DNA of 64,000 nt from Eulemur rufifrons (lineage: Eukaryota; Chordata; Mammalia; Primates; Lemuridae). How positions within the stretch are numbered: the stretch's first letter is position 1; each line of letters begins with the position of its first letter. The stretch spans positions 84,393,114 through 84,457,113 of the forward strand of contig NC_090984.1 of assembly GCF_041146395.1 (NCBI RefSeq), given 5' to 3'. The position numbers were made by a program, and so were the translations under genes. Positions 50,434 to 63,240 of this stretch are shown piece by piece. Under the pieces are notes generated by a model. The model saw nothing but the letters and a program-made list of their open reading frames with translations, did not search any database and had not been told where the DNA came from.

Positions 50434-50884
50434 TGAGATATGTGGTTTAAGCAAAATGAAATTGCATTCTGCTATGGAAGTATCAAAGGTCACCCCACAG
50501 AGCTCAGTGCAAATGAGGTAAAGGTCCTTCCCCAAAATAATTCTAAAGCCACAGCCTAATAATTCTCTGGGTCAATTAATGCTGACAGTAGGGAGAAATG
50601 CTGACAGAGCCATTCTACTCAAAAGGTATGATGGGTAGGGTTGGTAAACCTAGCGGTCCCTTTTGTAGAAGAGACAGGGCTCCCACCATTGGGAATCAGA
50701 AAGCAGTATTCGTTTTTCTCCAGAAGGACCAAAGCACATCTAACTGCCTGATTCCACTGTGTTCAGCACACCAGGTATGTTGTCCTATGGCTTCCCTATC
50801 ATATAGGCTAATGGCAGCCCTGGCTAAGAGCTACTAAATGCTTGTTTTGGGCCAGGTGGTGGGCCAGGTGGTAAGCCAGTCTCT

Positions 50885-51345
50885 ATGAGTGCATTGAACT
50901 TATTTGTTTTTATAAGAACCCTATGAAACAACTGTTATCCCTATTTTGCAGATGAAGAAACTGAGGCACAGAAACTAAATTATTTCCATCAGCCTATGGA
51001 TAAATTGTAGCCCTGGGATTTAAACCTAGACAGTCCAACGCAGAGCCCATCCTCTTAACCACTGCACTGCCCCCGTCTTGAGCAAGGCACAACTTTCCTG
51101 GGTTGCAGTTTCCTCATTTATAAAAGAGAGCTAACACCCCTTCTCTCACAGGCTTGTGCTAAGAAGTGAGTGTCTGCCCAGCTTTGCCACTCACAAGCTA
51201 TGTATACTTGCACAAATTGCTTAACCTTTCTGAGCCTTGGTTTCCTTATTTAAGAAATGAATACATTCTTATGAGGGGTCCATGGCATAATGCATAAAAG
51301 TGCAATGTCTGGCATAAGGGACTTAATAAATGGTATTAATTGGTA
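50885..51345. mobile_element. Cluster of MIR remnants
   Basis: 50885-51066 is antisense MIR (attttgcagatgaagaaact, taaacctagacagtccaacg, cttaaccactgcactg). 51070-51165 and 51175-51345 are sense MIR-like pieces (gggttgcagtttcctcattt; caaattgcttaacctttctg; gtctggcataagggacttaa). They are tightly packed with little unique DNA between them. Confidence 0.65.
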
Positions 51346-51689
51346 TTCATATTATTGTGTTGTAATCTAATTTTGAGTTCTTAAACTGGAGCCTAATACC
51401 CTTACAAGTCTCTTGCTGAAATTGCTGTTATTTTGTCTGATATTTACAGTTTCCTTATTCTCCCACCCAGGAAACAGCTGCACATTTGGGCAGAGGGACA
51501 TAAAAGGCATTGGGAGATAGGTTGCCACCACAGATGTCTGTGCCTTGGCTGAGGGCGGAAGACAGCAGCCAATGTTCACAGAGGATTGCAGATGTTCCCC
51601 TCTAACTTGGATCAGTGGAGCCATTATAGACACAATGTGGGTACTGCAGACTTTTCTGTTCAGAATGGCATATTACTGAATATGTATGC

Positions 51690-52040
51690 ATTCATTCAAC
51701 ACTTATTGACTACCTACCCTGTGCTGATCTGCCTTGGAAATACAAAGATGAATGAGACATATTCCCTGTCCCCTTAGACCTCGAAATATAGATGAGGAGA
51801 CAAAACACATAATTAACCATAGTACAGTGTGAGGAGTTCTATGAAGAGCAGAAATACAAACAGTAGTTGATCTCAGAAGGTTTAGAAATAATCAGGCAGG
51901 CATCTTGGAGGAAGTGGTATTTTATTAGGACTTTATAAAATGAAAGAATTTCAATAAGCAGAGAAAAGGTGGGGCAAAGATCATTCCAGTTAGAGGCAAT
52001 GGTGTCAAGGCAGATGTGGAGGGGGTGAGTGAGCTGCCCA
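51690..52040 (+). repeat. Old interspersed repeat, family not assigned
   Basis: 'tcaacacttattgactacct', 'gaatgagacatattccctgt', 'ggcatcttggaggaagtggt' and 'aggcaatggtgtcaaggcag' belong to the same class as 46990. A further piece is likely at 52600-52676. Confidence 0.4.
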
Positions 52041-52689
52041 GTGGGGGGTGTGGGGAATACTACTGATTGGGTGGCCCACCTCCATCCACAACTTCACCTT
52101 CCCCCGTCACCTTTTACCATATGACACCTTCTGGCCATTGAATCACAGGCAGAAGATTGTTGGGTTAGGATTGTGGGAAAGTATTTACCTTACCCTTAAA
52201 AATAGGACAGGCTCAATTAGCACGGACTCTCCTCCAACATTTGCCCTTTGCTGCCTCTCCTTTCTCCTGAATGGAATGTGGATGAGATTCCTGGAGGTGC
52301 ATCTTGAGGTCCCGAGGTGATAAGCAGAAGATCAAAAGCCATATGATGGGATGGTGGAACAGAAATAGAAGGAACTTGGGTCCATCTTTGGGTGCCTGCA
52401 CCATCCTTGAACTGCAGACCTCTTAATTTCTTATTTTGTAGGAAAAATAGCTCTCTATTTGTTTAAGCCTGCACACATGGGATGTTCTGTTACTTGTAGC
52501 CAAAGGCATTCCTGATAGATGCACGAAGCAGTGGTGACTCATGGGATATAAGGCCAAAAAAACGATCCATATTTTGAAGGGTCACGTACAGAATGAGTGA
52601 TTCTTCCTTGTTTAGTAGGAAATGAGAAGCCAGTGAAGGTTTGTGAGTAGAAATAACATTGAAGCTGTGCTTTATTAAGATTTATCCAG

Positions 52690-53057
<368 letters not shown>

Positions 53058-53193
53058 AAGATTTATCCAGCAACTAAAAAGAAAGTGCTTGGAGTCAAAG
53101 AAACTGTGTAAGAAACAAATCTAATGGATGCTGCATCAAATAGGGTCTCCCCATCATAATGTCTATCACAAATTTATATACATATATGCATTA

Positions 53194-54475
53194 GGTTATT
53201 AAGTATGAACGGTCCGATTTCCTTATGTGCTAAGTTTTACAGTTGACATCTCTGACTTTTCTCTTTGACACTTCTTGTTTTATTTTTATTGTGAAGGTAC
53301 ATCCTCAGTCATGCAAACACATATTTTGGCTTGTGATTATCTTTCACTTTTTTTAAAGCAATTTTTGTGAAACCATGGATAAGTCAAAAATTCATGTTAT
53401 TTTCGAATATGAGTTTCGTCGTGGAACCAATACAGTGCTGACAGCTTGAAATATCAACGAAGTGTTTGGGAAGGATGTGGCTAATGAACGCACAGTACAT
53501 TGACGGTTTGAGAAGTTCCATTCTGGTGATTTTAATTTTGAAAATGAGTCACGTGGGTGACCTGAGATAAAGGTGGATAACGATGAGCCGAAAGCTGTAG
53601 TGGAAGAGAATCCATCTCAACCTATGGGTGAGTTAGCAGCAAGGTTTGACGTTACTATTCCAACAATATTGAGCCATTTGAAATAAATCAGCAAAGTAAA
53701 GAAGCCGGATAGATGGGTTCCGCATGAATTAAATGAGTGTTAGAAGAGACCTCATCTCGAAGCTTGCCTTTCTTTGCTGTCACGACATAAAGACCGAACC
53801 ATTTCTACAGCGTATTGTTGAGTGTGATGCAAAATGGATTCTTTTTGACAGTCGCAGGCGTTCAGCACAATGGCTGGATAAAGATGAAGTGCTGAAACAC
53901 AGTCCAAAACCGAATATTCATCAAAAAAATCTAATGGTGCCTGTTTTAGTGGTCTAGTGCTGGTATTATCCACTACAGCTTCATGAAACCTGGTCAATCC
54001 ATTACAGCAGATGTCAATTGCAACCAATTTGATGAAATGATGAGGATGCTTGCTGTTAAGCAGCAGAGATTGGTAATAGAGACAGGTCAATCCTCTTGCA
54101 AGACAACGCTTGACCACATGTCGCACAAACAGTGCTGCTCAAAGTATTAACACAGAGGCTGGACTAGGAAGCTCTCTGTCATCCACCGTATTCACCAGAC
54201 CTTGCACCAACTGACTACCACTTCTTAAATGCTTAGGACCACTTCTTGAAAGGAAAAATATTCCATTCTCAACAAGCTGTTGGAAACGCCTTTCAAGTTT
54301 TCACTGCCCCTCGCTCTCCAGGCTTCTTTGCTGCTGGCATAAACATGCTACCGTTAAGATGGCAAAATTGTGTTGATAGTTTAGGCACATACTTTGATTG
54401 ATTGTACTGCTTCTTGTTTGAGATATAATAAACTACACTTCTGGTTAGAAATCAAACATTTCATATTTAATGACC
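53194..54475 (+). mobile_element. Near full-length mariner (Hsmar2-like)
   Basis: 1282 bp with terminal inverted repeats: GGTTATTAAGTATGAACGG at the left, and a right end whose complement starts GGTCATTAAATATGAAATG. TA dinucleotides flank both ends (53192-53193, 54476-54477), the mariner target duplication. No large deletion, but the transposase frame is broken. Length and layout fit a Tc1/mariner element of the mammalian Hsmar2 kind; the subfamily is from memory. Confidence 0.9.
53375..54401 (+). pseudogene. Mariner transposase pseudogene
   Basis: Starts MDKSKIHVIFEYEFRRGT and continues with the helix-turn-helix DNA-binding region (NINEVFG, RFEKFHSGDFN), PSQ...RWVPHEL in the linker, then the catalytic-domain text CDAKWILFD and RRRSAQWLD. 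Ends near F-D-stop at 54401. Length 1027 nt against about 1035 for an intact mariner gene. Stops and frameshifts are spread throughout (first stop after residue 24), so it is inactive. A normal product would bind the inverted ends and excise the element with its DD(34)D active site. The 74- and 124-codon frames here are shadows of it. Confidence 0.85.
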
Positions 54476-54479
54476 TAGT

Positions 54480-55415
54480 ATAATTTGATATATACAATGG
54501 ACACTTTCTCAATTTATGTAAAGAATGCTTATATGAAACTTTGTTCTATTATTAATTTATAACATACAATCTAAATAAAATAGCATTTTCCTCTGTGAAG
54601 GCACCTTCAAAACCAGTCTCTTAAACCACCTTTGCAACCAGACAATGATTCCTTCCCCCAGTTCTTTCCTATTTAAAAATTGAAAAGCTACCGCCATATA
54701 GTAGGAGATTAGTAATAGATAAGGAGAGAGGGAGGGAGATGAGAAACATTTCACAGGAAGAATTGATAGGTCCTGGCAACTGCTTAAATGTGGCAGGACC
54801 AAGGAGCAGGACGAATGAGGGAGGACTCCAAGCTAAGGCCTATGTTACTGGAAGTTTCAGGAGAGAGAATGAGAAGTGTGCAGAAGGGCAGGCCATTGGC
54901 TGTCAGGAATGGATGCTTGGAAAACTGTCCACATGAGGTGGATCCCTTCCAGGGTGACCTCATCGTGCTGCATCTTGGTTTGGGGATATAAAGATCCATA
55001 AGATATTTTTGAGGATCTCACAGTTTATCCATTTTACAAATAGTTATCGTCTCCTACTAACCAGGCTTTGTGTAAATGAAAACAAATACAATATGGCTAA
55101 GTCCTAGTCCTCATGGCGTTTGCTTAAAAATTTCTTTTTGCTTAAAAATTTTCTTTCGATAAACTAACAATGGCAAAGCAATATGTGACACAGATATGCT
55201 GAGGAAATACTGGGACAAAGTGGAGAGCTGGAGGGATGTCTGGGAAGTCTTCACAGTGGAGAGGACCCGTTTGAGTGCTAAATAGACAAGTGCATCCCAA
55301 ACAGGGGAGAAAGCATGTAACAGAAGTGTCACCACACCTGGGACATTCTGCTATTATGTGCAGTGGCTGCATTGGAGAAGGGGTGTGTGTGATTGAGTGA
55401 ATAAAGCCCAAACTG
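54480..55415. other. Gene-free intergenic stretch
   Basis: No gene. The text at 54720-54960 resembles the unassigned old repeat class (ctgtcaggaatggatgcttg). Short open frames are without signatures. Confidence 0.45.
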
Positions 55416-55419
55416 TAAG

Positions 55420-55575
55420 CTGCAATTTGCTTGCACAATTTACTTAACCTCTTTGAGCCTCCCTTTGCTTCTCTGTAAAATGGGAATTATCTCATAGGAT
55501 TATTATGAGGATTAAATGAGATAATGACTGCTTAACACAATGCCAAGCACAGTAAAAGCTCAATAAATGTTAGCT
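55420..55575 (+). mobile_element. MIR SINE
   Basis: 'cacaatttacttaacctctt', 'tctctgtaaaatgggaatta', 'tattatgaggattaaatgag' and 'aaagctcaataaatgttagc' give one of the best-preserved MIR copies in the window. Confidence 0.85.
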
Positions 55576-56515
55576 CTTCTTGTCATCCTGTAGGTCACAT
55601 GCCAGGATGAGTCTGGCATTTTACAAAGACCGCAGTTGTGCGCATTAGATTGCATGAGACAAGAAGTCCAGCTGGGAGCAAACTGCAACAGTCTAGGCCA
55701 GAGACGACAGAGCCCAGAGTGGACAGTGGTGGTGGACAACTCTGCAGGAAGACTGGAGCATAAATCTTCACTCAGTCCAAATAGAGTTCTTAGAAAAAGA
55801 AGAAAAACTCTTAAATTAAGCTGGAATAGAAAACCAAGAATTCAAATGCTATAAAATGATAATGATAACAAACTATTAGTAGTTTGGGAACATGTTTAAA
55901 GAGTTTATCGAATTAACTCTGAAGATGTTGACATTTCTCTTTATTCTGGAGAGTGAGGTATTCTCTCAATGCAAAATGTCTTCCACTTTTTCATCGGATT
56001 CCATCATGCCATGGCTGGTTTTCATGGAGGCTGGGAATTTAACCCCATGTAACAATTGTTCACTGCATGCAAAGCATCGGTAAAAGGGCCATACTCTTAG
56101 GGACAGGTCCAAGGTTGTTCTAAAAGGTTGTTCTTGTGATAAAGTACCCTGGGGAAAAAGCCCAAATGATGTATAATTTTTAAAAATTTAAAGATGTAAA
56201 AGCATCTGAATTTACAAACAACTCTGTAAATTCAACCACTGATTCTTTTTAAAATGGTATAATATCCACAGTAAAACCAAATAAAAACTCAAATGTTTCT
56301 CCCAGAATTCATGCAGGTCCCAAACAACCCCACATGGCTCTGTGGTGCTCTGCTGAGGCACGTTGACAGAGAAACAAAGACAAACTCCTCAGACGGGTGT
56401 CTACCTCAACATGCTTTGTTCTCATGAACGCACGTGAATTCGAAGCTCACCAGGGTTTCCCACAGCTCGCTTAATCTGACGGTGAGTGGCACATTAAATA
56501 AAATCACCATATAAC
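55576..56515. other. Unannotated intergenic sequence
   Basis: No gene or named repeat. Confidence 0.45.
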
Positions 56516-56519
56516 CCGT

Positions 56520-56690
56520 GACTACCTTTTATTCACAATCTATTACATATCACCTAACTTACATTAAGTTTTACAATAAGCCTGATATATAAGATTTCTG
56601 TCTCCATTTAACAGAGGTTAGGGTTGAGCGGCAAAGCTGGGATTAAACCCAGGTTTGGTGACTCCGTAGCTGAAGTTCTTTCCACTTCAC
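56520..56690 (-). mobile_element. MIR remnant, antisense
   Basis: 'tctccatttaacagaggtta', 'gctgggattaaacccaggtt' and 'ccgtagctgaagttctttcc' follow antisense MIR. Confidence 0.6.
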
Positions 56691-56748
56691 TGGTGGTTTC
56701 CTAAACTACATGCTGGCTGATCTGACTCTTCAGATAGACGTATTGTTT

Positions 56749-56930
56749 GATTTGCCTGCTGGATACTTTTTTCTTACCTTTTCCTTTCTGGATTACAAAA
56801 GTGATAAACACTCATTGCAGAAAACTTGGAGAAAACAGAACGATGTAAGGAAGCATTATAGCTATAATTTTGATAATCATTTCTTGGTTAGGTTGCCAAG
56901 CTGAAGCTATGTTGCCCTTGTTTAAAAAGC
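56749..56930 (+). mobile_element. Probable old L1 (L1ME-like) fragment
   Basis: 'ggattacaaaagtgataaac', 'gcagaaaacttggagaaaac' and 'cagaacgatgtaaggaagca' resemble the L1ME 3' text. Short and weak. Confidence 0.35.
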
Positions 56931-58034
56931 AATGCCTTTTCTTAAGAGTTGAATTTGAAAGGGAACACAATGCTGCTGGCTTTGTTTTGATAATTTTTAG
57001 GTATACAGCATGAATAAATAATCTCTGTGGTGAGGAGAGGGCTTCCTTTTTTCTGAACGAGAATGAGAGGTGGCGGGACATATAAGCAGACTGTCCTACA
57101 TGGCAAGAAGGATGTCCTTCTATAGCCATCTGACATACAGGCTCACACATCTTAGGGACCCAGCGTGTTACATGCAAGTTTCAACAAGTAACTCCCAATC
57201 CACTGCAACAGCTTTCTATCAGTGGTCGGGGAGAGTCTGTGTGTTGGTTATGAGCCAAGGATGCAGCAACTATAATCTAATTTCAACATAAAAGAGGGGA
57301 GAAGAAGCCAGACAGGATATGAAAAGCACAGAAAGAGCAGGGTGCCCTGTGCCCCAGCGCTCCCGTGTGCTCATCCTACACATTGATGCTATTTACTTCT
57401 GAGATCAACCATCAGCAGTGACAGTCACCATTCCCTCCTTCATCAAGAGTCTCATAACACTTACCTTCTCTCTAATATTTTGATGCAAACCTGCTCCCTG
57501 CTCTTACATTCTTCATTAAGAGTTACAACTTTCTGGCTCCAGGTGGCATATTTTGCTTGGCTTGGATAGTGTTTTTGAAAGTTTACATCAACATTTTTAA
57601 ACCAAGAAATTTCACACAAAAATCTTCATTTCTCACTTCCCTTGTCAAATTAGAAGATCTGGCAATAGTGGGGATGAATTCTTAGGTGGCAAAAACTGGC
57701 TGGAGTGGTGGCCCCGTGAGACGTGGTGGCCACTGCTCCTGTACTCTGTGCTGCCCTGGAGGCTGGGGCTGCATGTCAGTCACTGCTTTCTGTAGCTTTA
57801 GCACTGTTGTGTTTCTTGCAGAAACATTTCTCTGTGCTCATATATCTACGTAAGGTGGATGTACATTTGTACAGCAGTACACTTCTAGAGAAATCCAGCC
57901 TGCTTTCGTGCACCAGATGTCTGCCTGGTTCCTCGACACTGTGTTTGCTACTTTCCATGGGTCTCCATCCAGCATTCTTTGCTTGTTCACAGGTTCAAGC
58001 TGCAAGACTGGTCCTGGGTTCTATTAATAATTCC

Positions 58035-58160
58035 CACTCTGTCCCAAACTCATAGTGTGACCGTGAGCAAGTCACTCCAGCCTTTGACCTTTGTTTCCTC
58101 ATCTGTAAAATGAAGCAGTTGGTCTCATCTCTTCAGCTCTGAAATTCTGCGACCTCTTAT
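58035..58160 (+). mobile_element. MIR remnant
   Basis: 'agtgtgaccgtgagcaagtc', 'gtttcctcatctgtaaaatg' and 'ctcttcagctctgaaattct' match MIR/MIR3 order. Confidence 0.6.
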
Positions 58161-58169
58161 CTTTAAGAA

Positions 58170-59486
58170 GCTTCCTTAGTCCTGATGACCTTCTCTCTCT
58201 GGCCTCTTTTTCATAAAAGCCTCCCAGGGTTCAGTAAGCAATTCAGTTCCAACGCAGGTGGCACTGCTGAAGGAGGAGAAAGAGCACGTAAGATGGAAGT
58301 GAGAAGAGGGAAAAAAGCAACTCAGGCAGAAATTCAACCCAGGGATAAGCAAGGGTTGGGGGAGGGGAAGAAGGTCACAAAGTTCATATTTAAAACACTC
58401 AAGAATGAAATAAACATGACTGAAATCTCTTTATACTTCAAATATTAAGTTAAATTTAAAAACTAATAAATATTTATTCTAGAAAATTGGGAAATTCTGA
58501 AAACTAAAAAAGTAAAGGAAAAAAAATGAACTATAATTGTGCCACTTAAGGTCAAGAACTGCTTAACTCTAGGTTTATGGTATTCCTAACTTTTTTTTTT
58601 AAATTTTTACATTCTTTGTATAGTTTATATTATACACAAACCTCATTTGATTTGAAAAAAATCATGAAGCAAAAATATTCAAAACCATCTCATTACAGTT
58701 AAAAAAAGATATATGGGTACATTTTTGGTTTTTTGCTTGATAGTTTGGTTGATTGACATTTATCTAGGTAGCACTTTCAGCAAAATGCAAAAAAAAAAGT
58801 GTTGAACAAAATCTCTTATTTTCCATTACCTTTTCAATTTACCAATAGAGCTTAAAGGTTTTTTCATTATAGTATAAATATGAAATATTAGTTTTATCAT
58901 AAAAGGGCTTAAAATGAGACCAATTTGTAAAGTTTTAATATAAGAATAACTGCATTTTGACTTTTAAGACTTAACATTTTCCTACGATCTTTTTCCTTTT
59001 TTTTTTTTTTTTTAAGAAAAAGCTTTCCTTTGGAAAGGATTGAGGTGTCATTTCAGAGGTCAAGCATTCCTGTCTATTATTACGTTTCAATCAAGAGCTA
59101 TAAACTATTGGTGATAAAGTCCTCTTAAAATTAACGATTCTACCAATTTTTTTCAACACAGTTACAATTCAGTTTTAGATAACCTCTTTCTGATGCACAA
59201 AGGAAAGGTAAGAAGATGTGATTAAAAATGTTTGCAAAAGTGAAAGAATAACTCCATTGCTCACAGAAGCTGGGAGGGAGCATATCTGTAACTTTTCTTG
59301 CCATTAAGTACACTCAGGGAATGAATGCACCAGATACAAAGGCCAGGAAAGAGGAGAGGCTGCCTCTGCAGAAGCAAGGGCACTTGTTTGCAGTTCAGCT
59401 TACCTGATTTGTAGAAGATCTCCAATCTTATCAGAACTGAACTACCTTGGCTTATTCTTTTTCTGCTTTGTTGATACCCAAGCTGG

Positions 59487-59517
<31 letters not shown>

Positions 59518-60875
59518 CTAAGAATGTCTAAAGCCTGGGGCATGCTTCTGGGTGTTCTTAAGACTTAAATGCCTTTGCTTGAAGAGTTAAAGTTCTCTCT
59601 GCGGCTACAGTAAAAGGATGATAAGGTAAATCACTCACCCACTGGAGATGCTCCTGCCCTTTACCAAAACAAAGTCTGAGAAACATGGAATGCATTCAAC
59701 AGTTTAGAGAAACTCAGCCGTGCAAAGCCAAAGATTAGTATTAGATTTTTAAGGTTGGAGAAAGTTCTCATTGTAATAATTTATCTTTGAGAACAAGAGT
59801 TTGTTTTTCATTTATCAAGAGCTTAACATTTTCCTCTTAGGAAAAATGCTTTGAGGGATACACTATACCCAGGAAAACAGTCACTAACAACATATTTTTG
59901 TTTATCAGTTTTAAGCTAAAAACTCCTCTTAGAGATAAAAAGTCATTTCCAGAGTTAGGGAAATCCCATTGGAACTGCCTGTCACAGAGGTGGAGTTTTG
60001 GCCTTGTTTACAGCTCAACTAATTGCTTTAGCTTCGGTAAGGTGAAAGTTGCCCCAGAAAGGTATTTTTAAATAAAAGTAAAAAAAAATTCTCCACAATA
60101 TGCATCCTGCTGCCAGGAGGAATCAATTCTGTATTTCAGTGGAAGCCACTTGAAGCTCAGAATTTGGAAACTCATGGTAGCTAGCACTGGAGATAAGGTG
60201 ATTCAACTGAGTTGTGCTGAGCACAATTTTAAAATTTTGTATCAGTTACACTTAATAGAAAAAGAAAGAGGAGAAGGAAGAAGAAGAAGAAGGAATACCC
60301 TTTTTAGTAAATGTAATGAGAAAGTAAGATATGCTTAAAACATTTGTATCCTAATTAAATAAAAATTTAACTCTTAAAGTCCTAAATTCTATTCCTCCTC
60401 CAAATTCTCAAATTGTAAGCAGGTTGACTCAAGGTTGGGACGATGATGTTTTGGTAGAACTTGATCTCTAAGAAAAAAAAAAAAAGATTGTTACTTTGCT
60501 CAGAATTCTCTCTTTCAGAATTAAGCATTTGAATCGTTTTCCATTTTGTGGTGCTTACTCTAATTTTAAATGAAAAATTCTTTTTCTAGTGAAGCTCACT
60601 ATATGTGATTGAAATGTTGGTGGGAGGCAAAAGCCCTCTGCAAAAACATTTGAAAATGAAACACTCCCAGTGCATAATCCCTTCCTCTTCAGAGCAAGGT
60701 TTTCAAATAAAGGGGGAAAAAAAAAAAAAAAGGAAAATGCTCATGAGACAAGAAAAGGGCATGTGCATAGGAATCTCCTTGCTGCAAAGTGCTGACATCT
60801 GACACCACTTTGAACCCTGAATGCAGCTGGTTGTTGGATTCTGAATTGTCTCCCACCTTGTTCATGGCCTCTCAC
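58170..60875. other. Gene-free intergenic stretch
   Basis: No gene. A long T run (59489-59515) stands without a retroposon body. 59960-60060 is a repeat-free block with forkhead- and homeodomain-like cores (ccttgtttacagctcaacta, attgcttta) and could be conserved. A purine-rich GAA tract lies at 60258-60293. Confidence 0.5.
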
Positions 60876-60879
60876 TTAT

Positions 60880-61480
60880 CCCCCTGGCCGAGTGCCGGTG
60901 CCTTCCCAGCCTCTCCCACTGCAGAGATTGCAAGCAGGGCAGGGGGTAAGTCAGCATCCTTGTCAGGGGCCGATCAGTTCAGTAACAGCTATCAGAAGGC
61001 AACGAGGCTGCCTGCTGATTTGGTGGAGATTTTCTGTTGGTGTATAACTGGGTTCTGTGAGTCTGTATTAATGAATAGCCATAATTAATTAAATCCCAGC
61101 CACAGTGCTTTGGAGAGTTCCTTCCGTGAGGGAACAGCACCAAAGATGTTGTTGTGGCTTCTGTGGTGCGGTAGCTATGGAAGCATCAGGGTGTGGTGGG
61201 AGATTAGGCTGCCGCAAAGCCATTGTGCGTTGCCAGATAGAATTATCCTTTGATGTACACTGGGGTCTAAATCGTTTTCTTTCCTTTGATACATTTAAAA
61301 TTAAGATTCCGTGTTAATCCCTAATTAATTCCAAGATCAAGCTTCTATTTTAGCTACTTGAATGAGTGATGTTGGAATGCTTTTAGGGAAGTGAAGCCGT
61401 CATAAAATATTTTCCAATTACATTAAATACCTTGTGGGCATGCTTACTAGGCACTGCTGTATTAAGTGTGGGCTTTTAAA
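60880..61480. promoter_or_regulatory. Enhancer-like block upstream of BMP4 (candidate)
   Basis: About 600 bp without recognisable repeats, with clustered motifs: two CCTTTGAT TCF/LEF sites (61247-61254 and 61283-61290), TAATTAATT-type homeodomain sites (61082-61091 and 61322-61329), TTAATCCCTAA (61314-61324) and a GATA-like core (ccagatagaa, 61233-61242). CpGs survive (gcggtagct, gccgcaaagc, cgttgcc). It lies about 25 kb upstream of the start. WNT/beta-catenin and homeodomain inputs to BMP4 are established in general; this element's activity is inference. Confidence 0.4.
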
Positions 61481-62845
61481 TCAGAAGGGCTTGATATTCA
61501 ATCAGAAATCATTTTAAGTCAGAAATGGAGCATAGCATCAAAGGTGTCATAGTGATCCACCTTTAAACGGTTGTGCAAAACATAAAGAGAGGAAGGCTAG
61601 AAACTACTATCAAAAATGGACATTCACCTCAATAAGAAAATAGAGAATCACCAGTTGTGACATTTAAAAAGATTAACTATTAAGTATGAAAACTCAGCAT
61701 AGAACAGGTAAGATACCTACCAGCTGGAAAAGGTGAAGATGGGAGAAGAAAAGAAGGAAACCTGTAGTTGACAGGGGCTTTCTCTAAACTGCAATCTGGA
61801 AAGAAAATCAGCCTCTACTCACGTGGGGCTTCGTACAGGCCCTGACAGAGGGTCAAGGACAGCAGACCTGGGCTGGAGCCAGGCAACACTGTGAGGGTAG
61901 CTGGGGCTTAATGAGTCACCCTTTTAGACCTCCCAGCAATTTCATCCCAGGTGTTCACATCTGAGCCCCAGAAAGAGGGTAATTCTTTACAGCAAGAAAA
62001 TAAAAGAGCATATTAGTGACCACCAAATGATACCTGAGACTTGTCACAGATTTGTAGGAAAGTCATGATTTAAAATACTCAGATCCTTTATCTTCATAAA
62101 AATAGGAACAATTGCCAGACATGCATCTGAGATGGGGGCAGAGGGCGGGTGTTGTCACCATTCCTTTGGGAACCAATCTTCTAAATTCAGTCTTCTACCC
62201 TGTCCCAAGAAGAAGAGTGAACTTATATTTTTTTTGGTCATCATTTGCTGTTTATTCTCATTTGTCCTGGAAGTTGGGTAGCAGCAGGTGATTTCCTGCT
62301 TCTCTCTCCCACCCCTAATTAGGGGCCTGAGTCCCATGCGATAACATCTTGAAGGGTGCTTTGCCATTATCAGTGGGCGGGTCAGTGGAGTGGGGTGAGG
62401 CTCCTTCTTCTAGACTCAGGCAACAACCCTGGGGCACACGCATCTGCATCAGTTTTGACTGGGCCCTACTTGCTCTACTGGTTGCTAAATATTTTTAATA
62501 TCACTTGGTACTAAGACTTCATTTTCTGAGACTCCTGGACATCTAGTGAAGACAGCTGTGGTTCAGCGAAACGCATGCATATTGGGTTTGGCATTGTCAG
62601 GAGAATTGGTGCAGATCCAGGAATTTTCATTTTAATCACTGCACGAGAGATTTTGACACACTAATATAAAGGTGAAAACTATTAGTTTAGGGGCCAAACA
62701 TGGAAAACCACTCAGTACTGGTGATATTACACGGAAGACAGAAGCCAGTTTCTGGATAGATATATGCACTGTGGTTACTGCTCAAAAGCTCTATCAATGC
62801 AACTTGTGAAGTGATTACTAAAAAAAGTGCATGTTTGTTTTATGT
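61481..62845. other. Gene-free intergenic stretch
   Basis: No gene or named repeat. Confidence 0.45.
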
Positions 62846-62950
62846 GTGCGTGTGTTTCAGACAGTGTGTATGAGTGTGTGTGTTCAAGAGTGTGTATGTG
62901 TTTGAGAGAGACTATGAGTGTGAGTGCTGGAGAGAGTGTGTGTGTTCACA
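62846..62950. repeat. (GT)n-like low-complexity tract
   Basis: Interrupted TGTG/GAGTGTG units such as gtgtgcgtgtgtttcagaca and tgagtgtgtgtgttcaagag. Confidence 0.85.
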
Positions 62951-62989
62951 CTGTAGGACAAACAACTCTGGGGCCTGACTCTCTGGATT

Positions 62990-63240
62990 TATGGCAATAC
63001 CACTAATTGCATCTGGTTTCCATGACTTTGCTCAGGCTTCCACAGAACAAAGCCAGACACACTCTTGTCAAATTTGATCTCGATAAATTTCATGAACTGG
63101 GGAATCACAGTAGAGTTTATTGAAAAGTTGCCTTTAGCTCACACTAATTTGCACAAGTAAAGCTGCACAAACAGCAGCATAATAAATAAAGCTTCTCAGA
63201 GATCTCTGAGCTTGACTCAGACTAAAATTGGGGGCAAGGA
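62990..63240. promoter_or_regulatory. Repeat-free block with palindrome (candidate element)
   Basis: Holds motif-like cores (gatctcgataaatttcatg, cataataaataaagc) and the perfect 16-bp palindrome CTCAGAGATCTCTGAG at 63195-63210. No recognisable repeats. Enhancer role is speculative. Confidence 0.3.

Noticed and set aside
53752..54126. 124-codon minus-strand open frame
   Set aside because: Antisense shadow of the mariner transposase pseudogene.
57710..57740. Possible CTCF-like GGTGGCCACT at about 57723
   Set aside because: Lacks the CCCTC or CCCCCTG half of the core, so the match is only partial.
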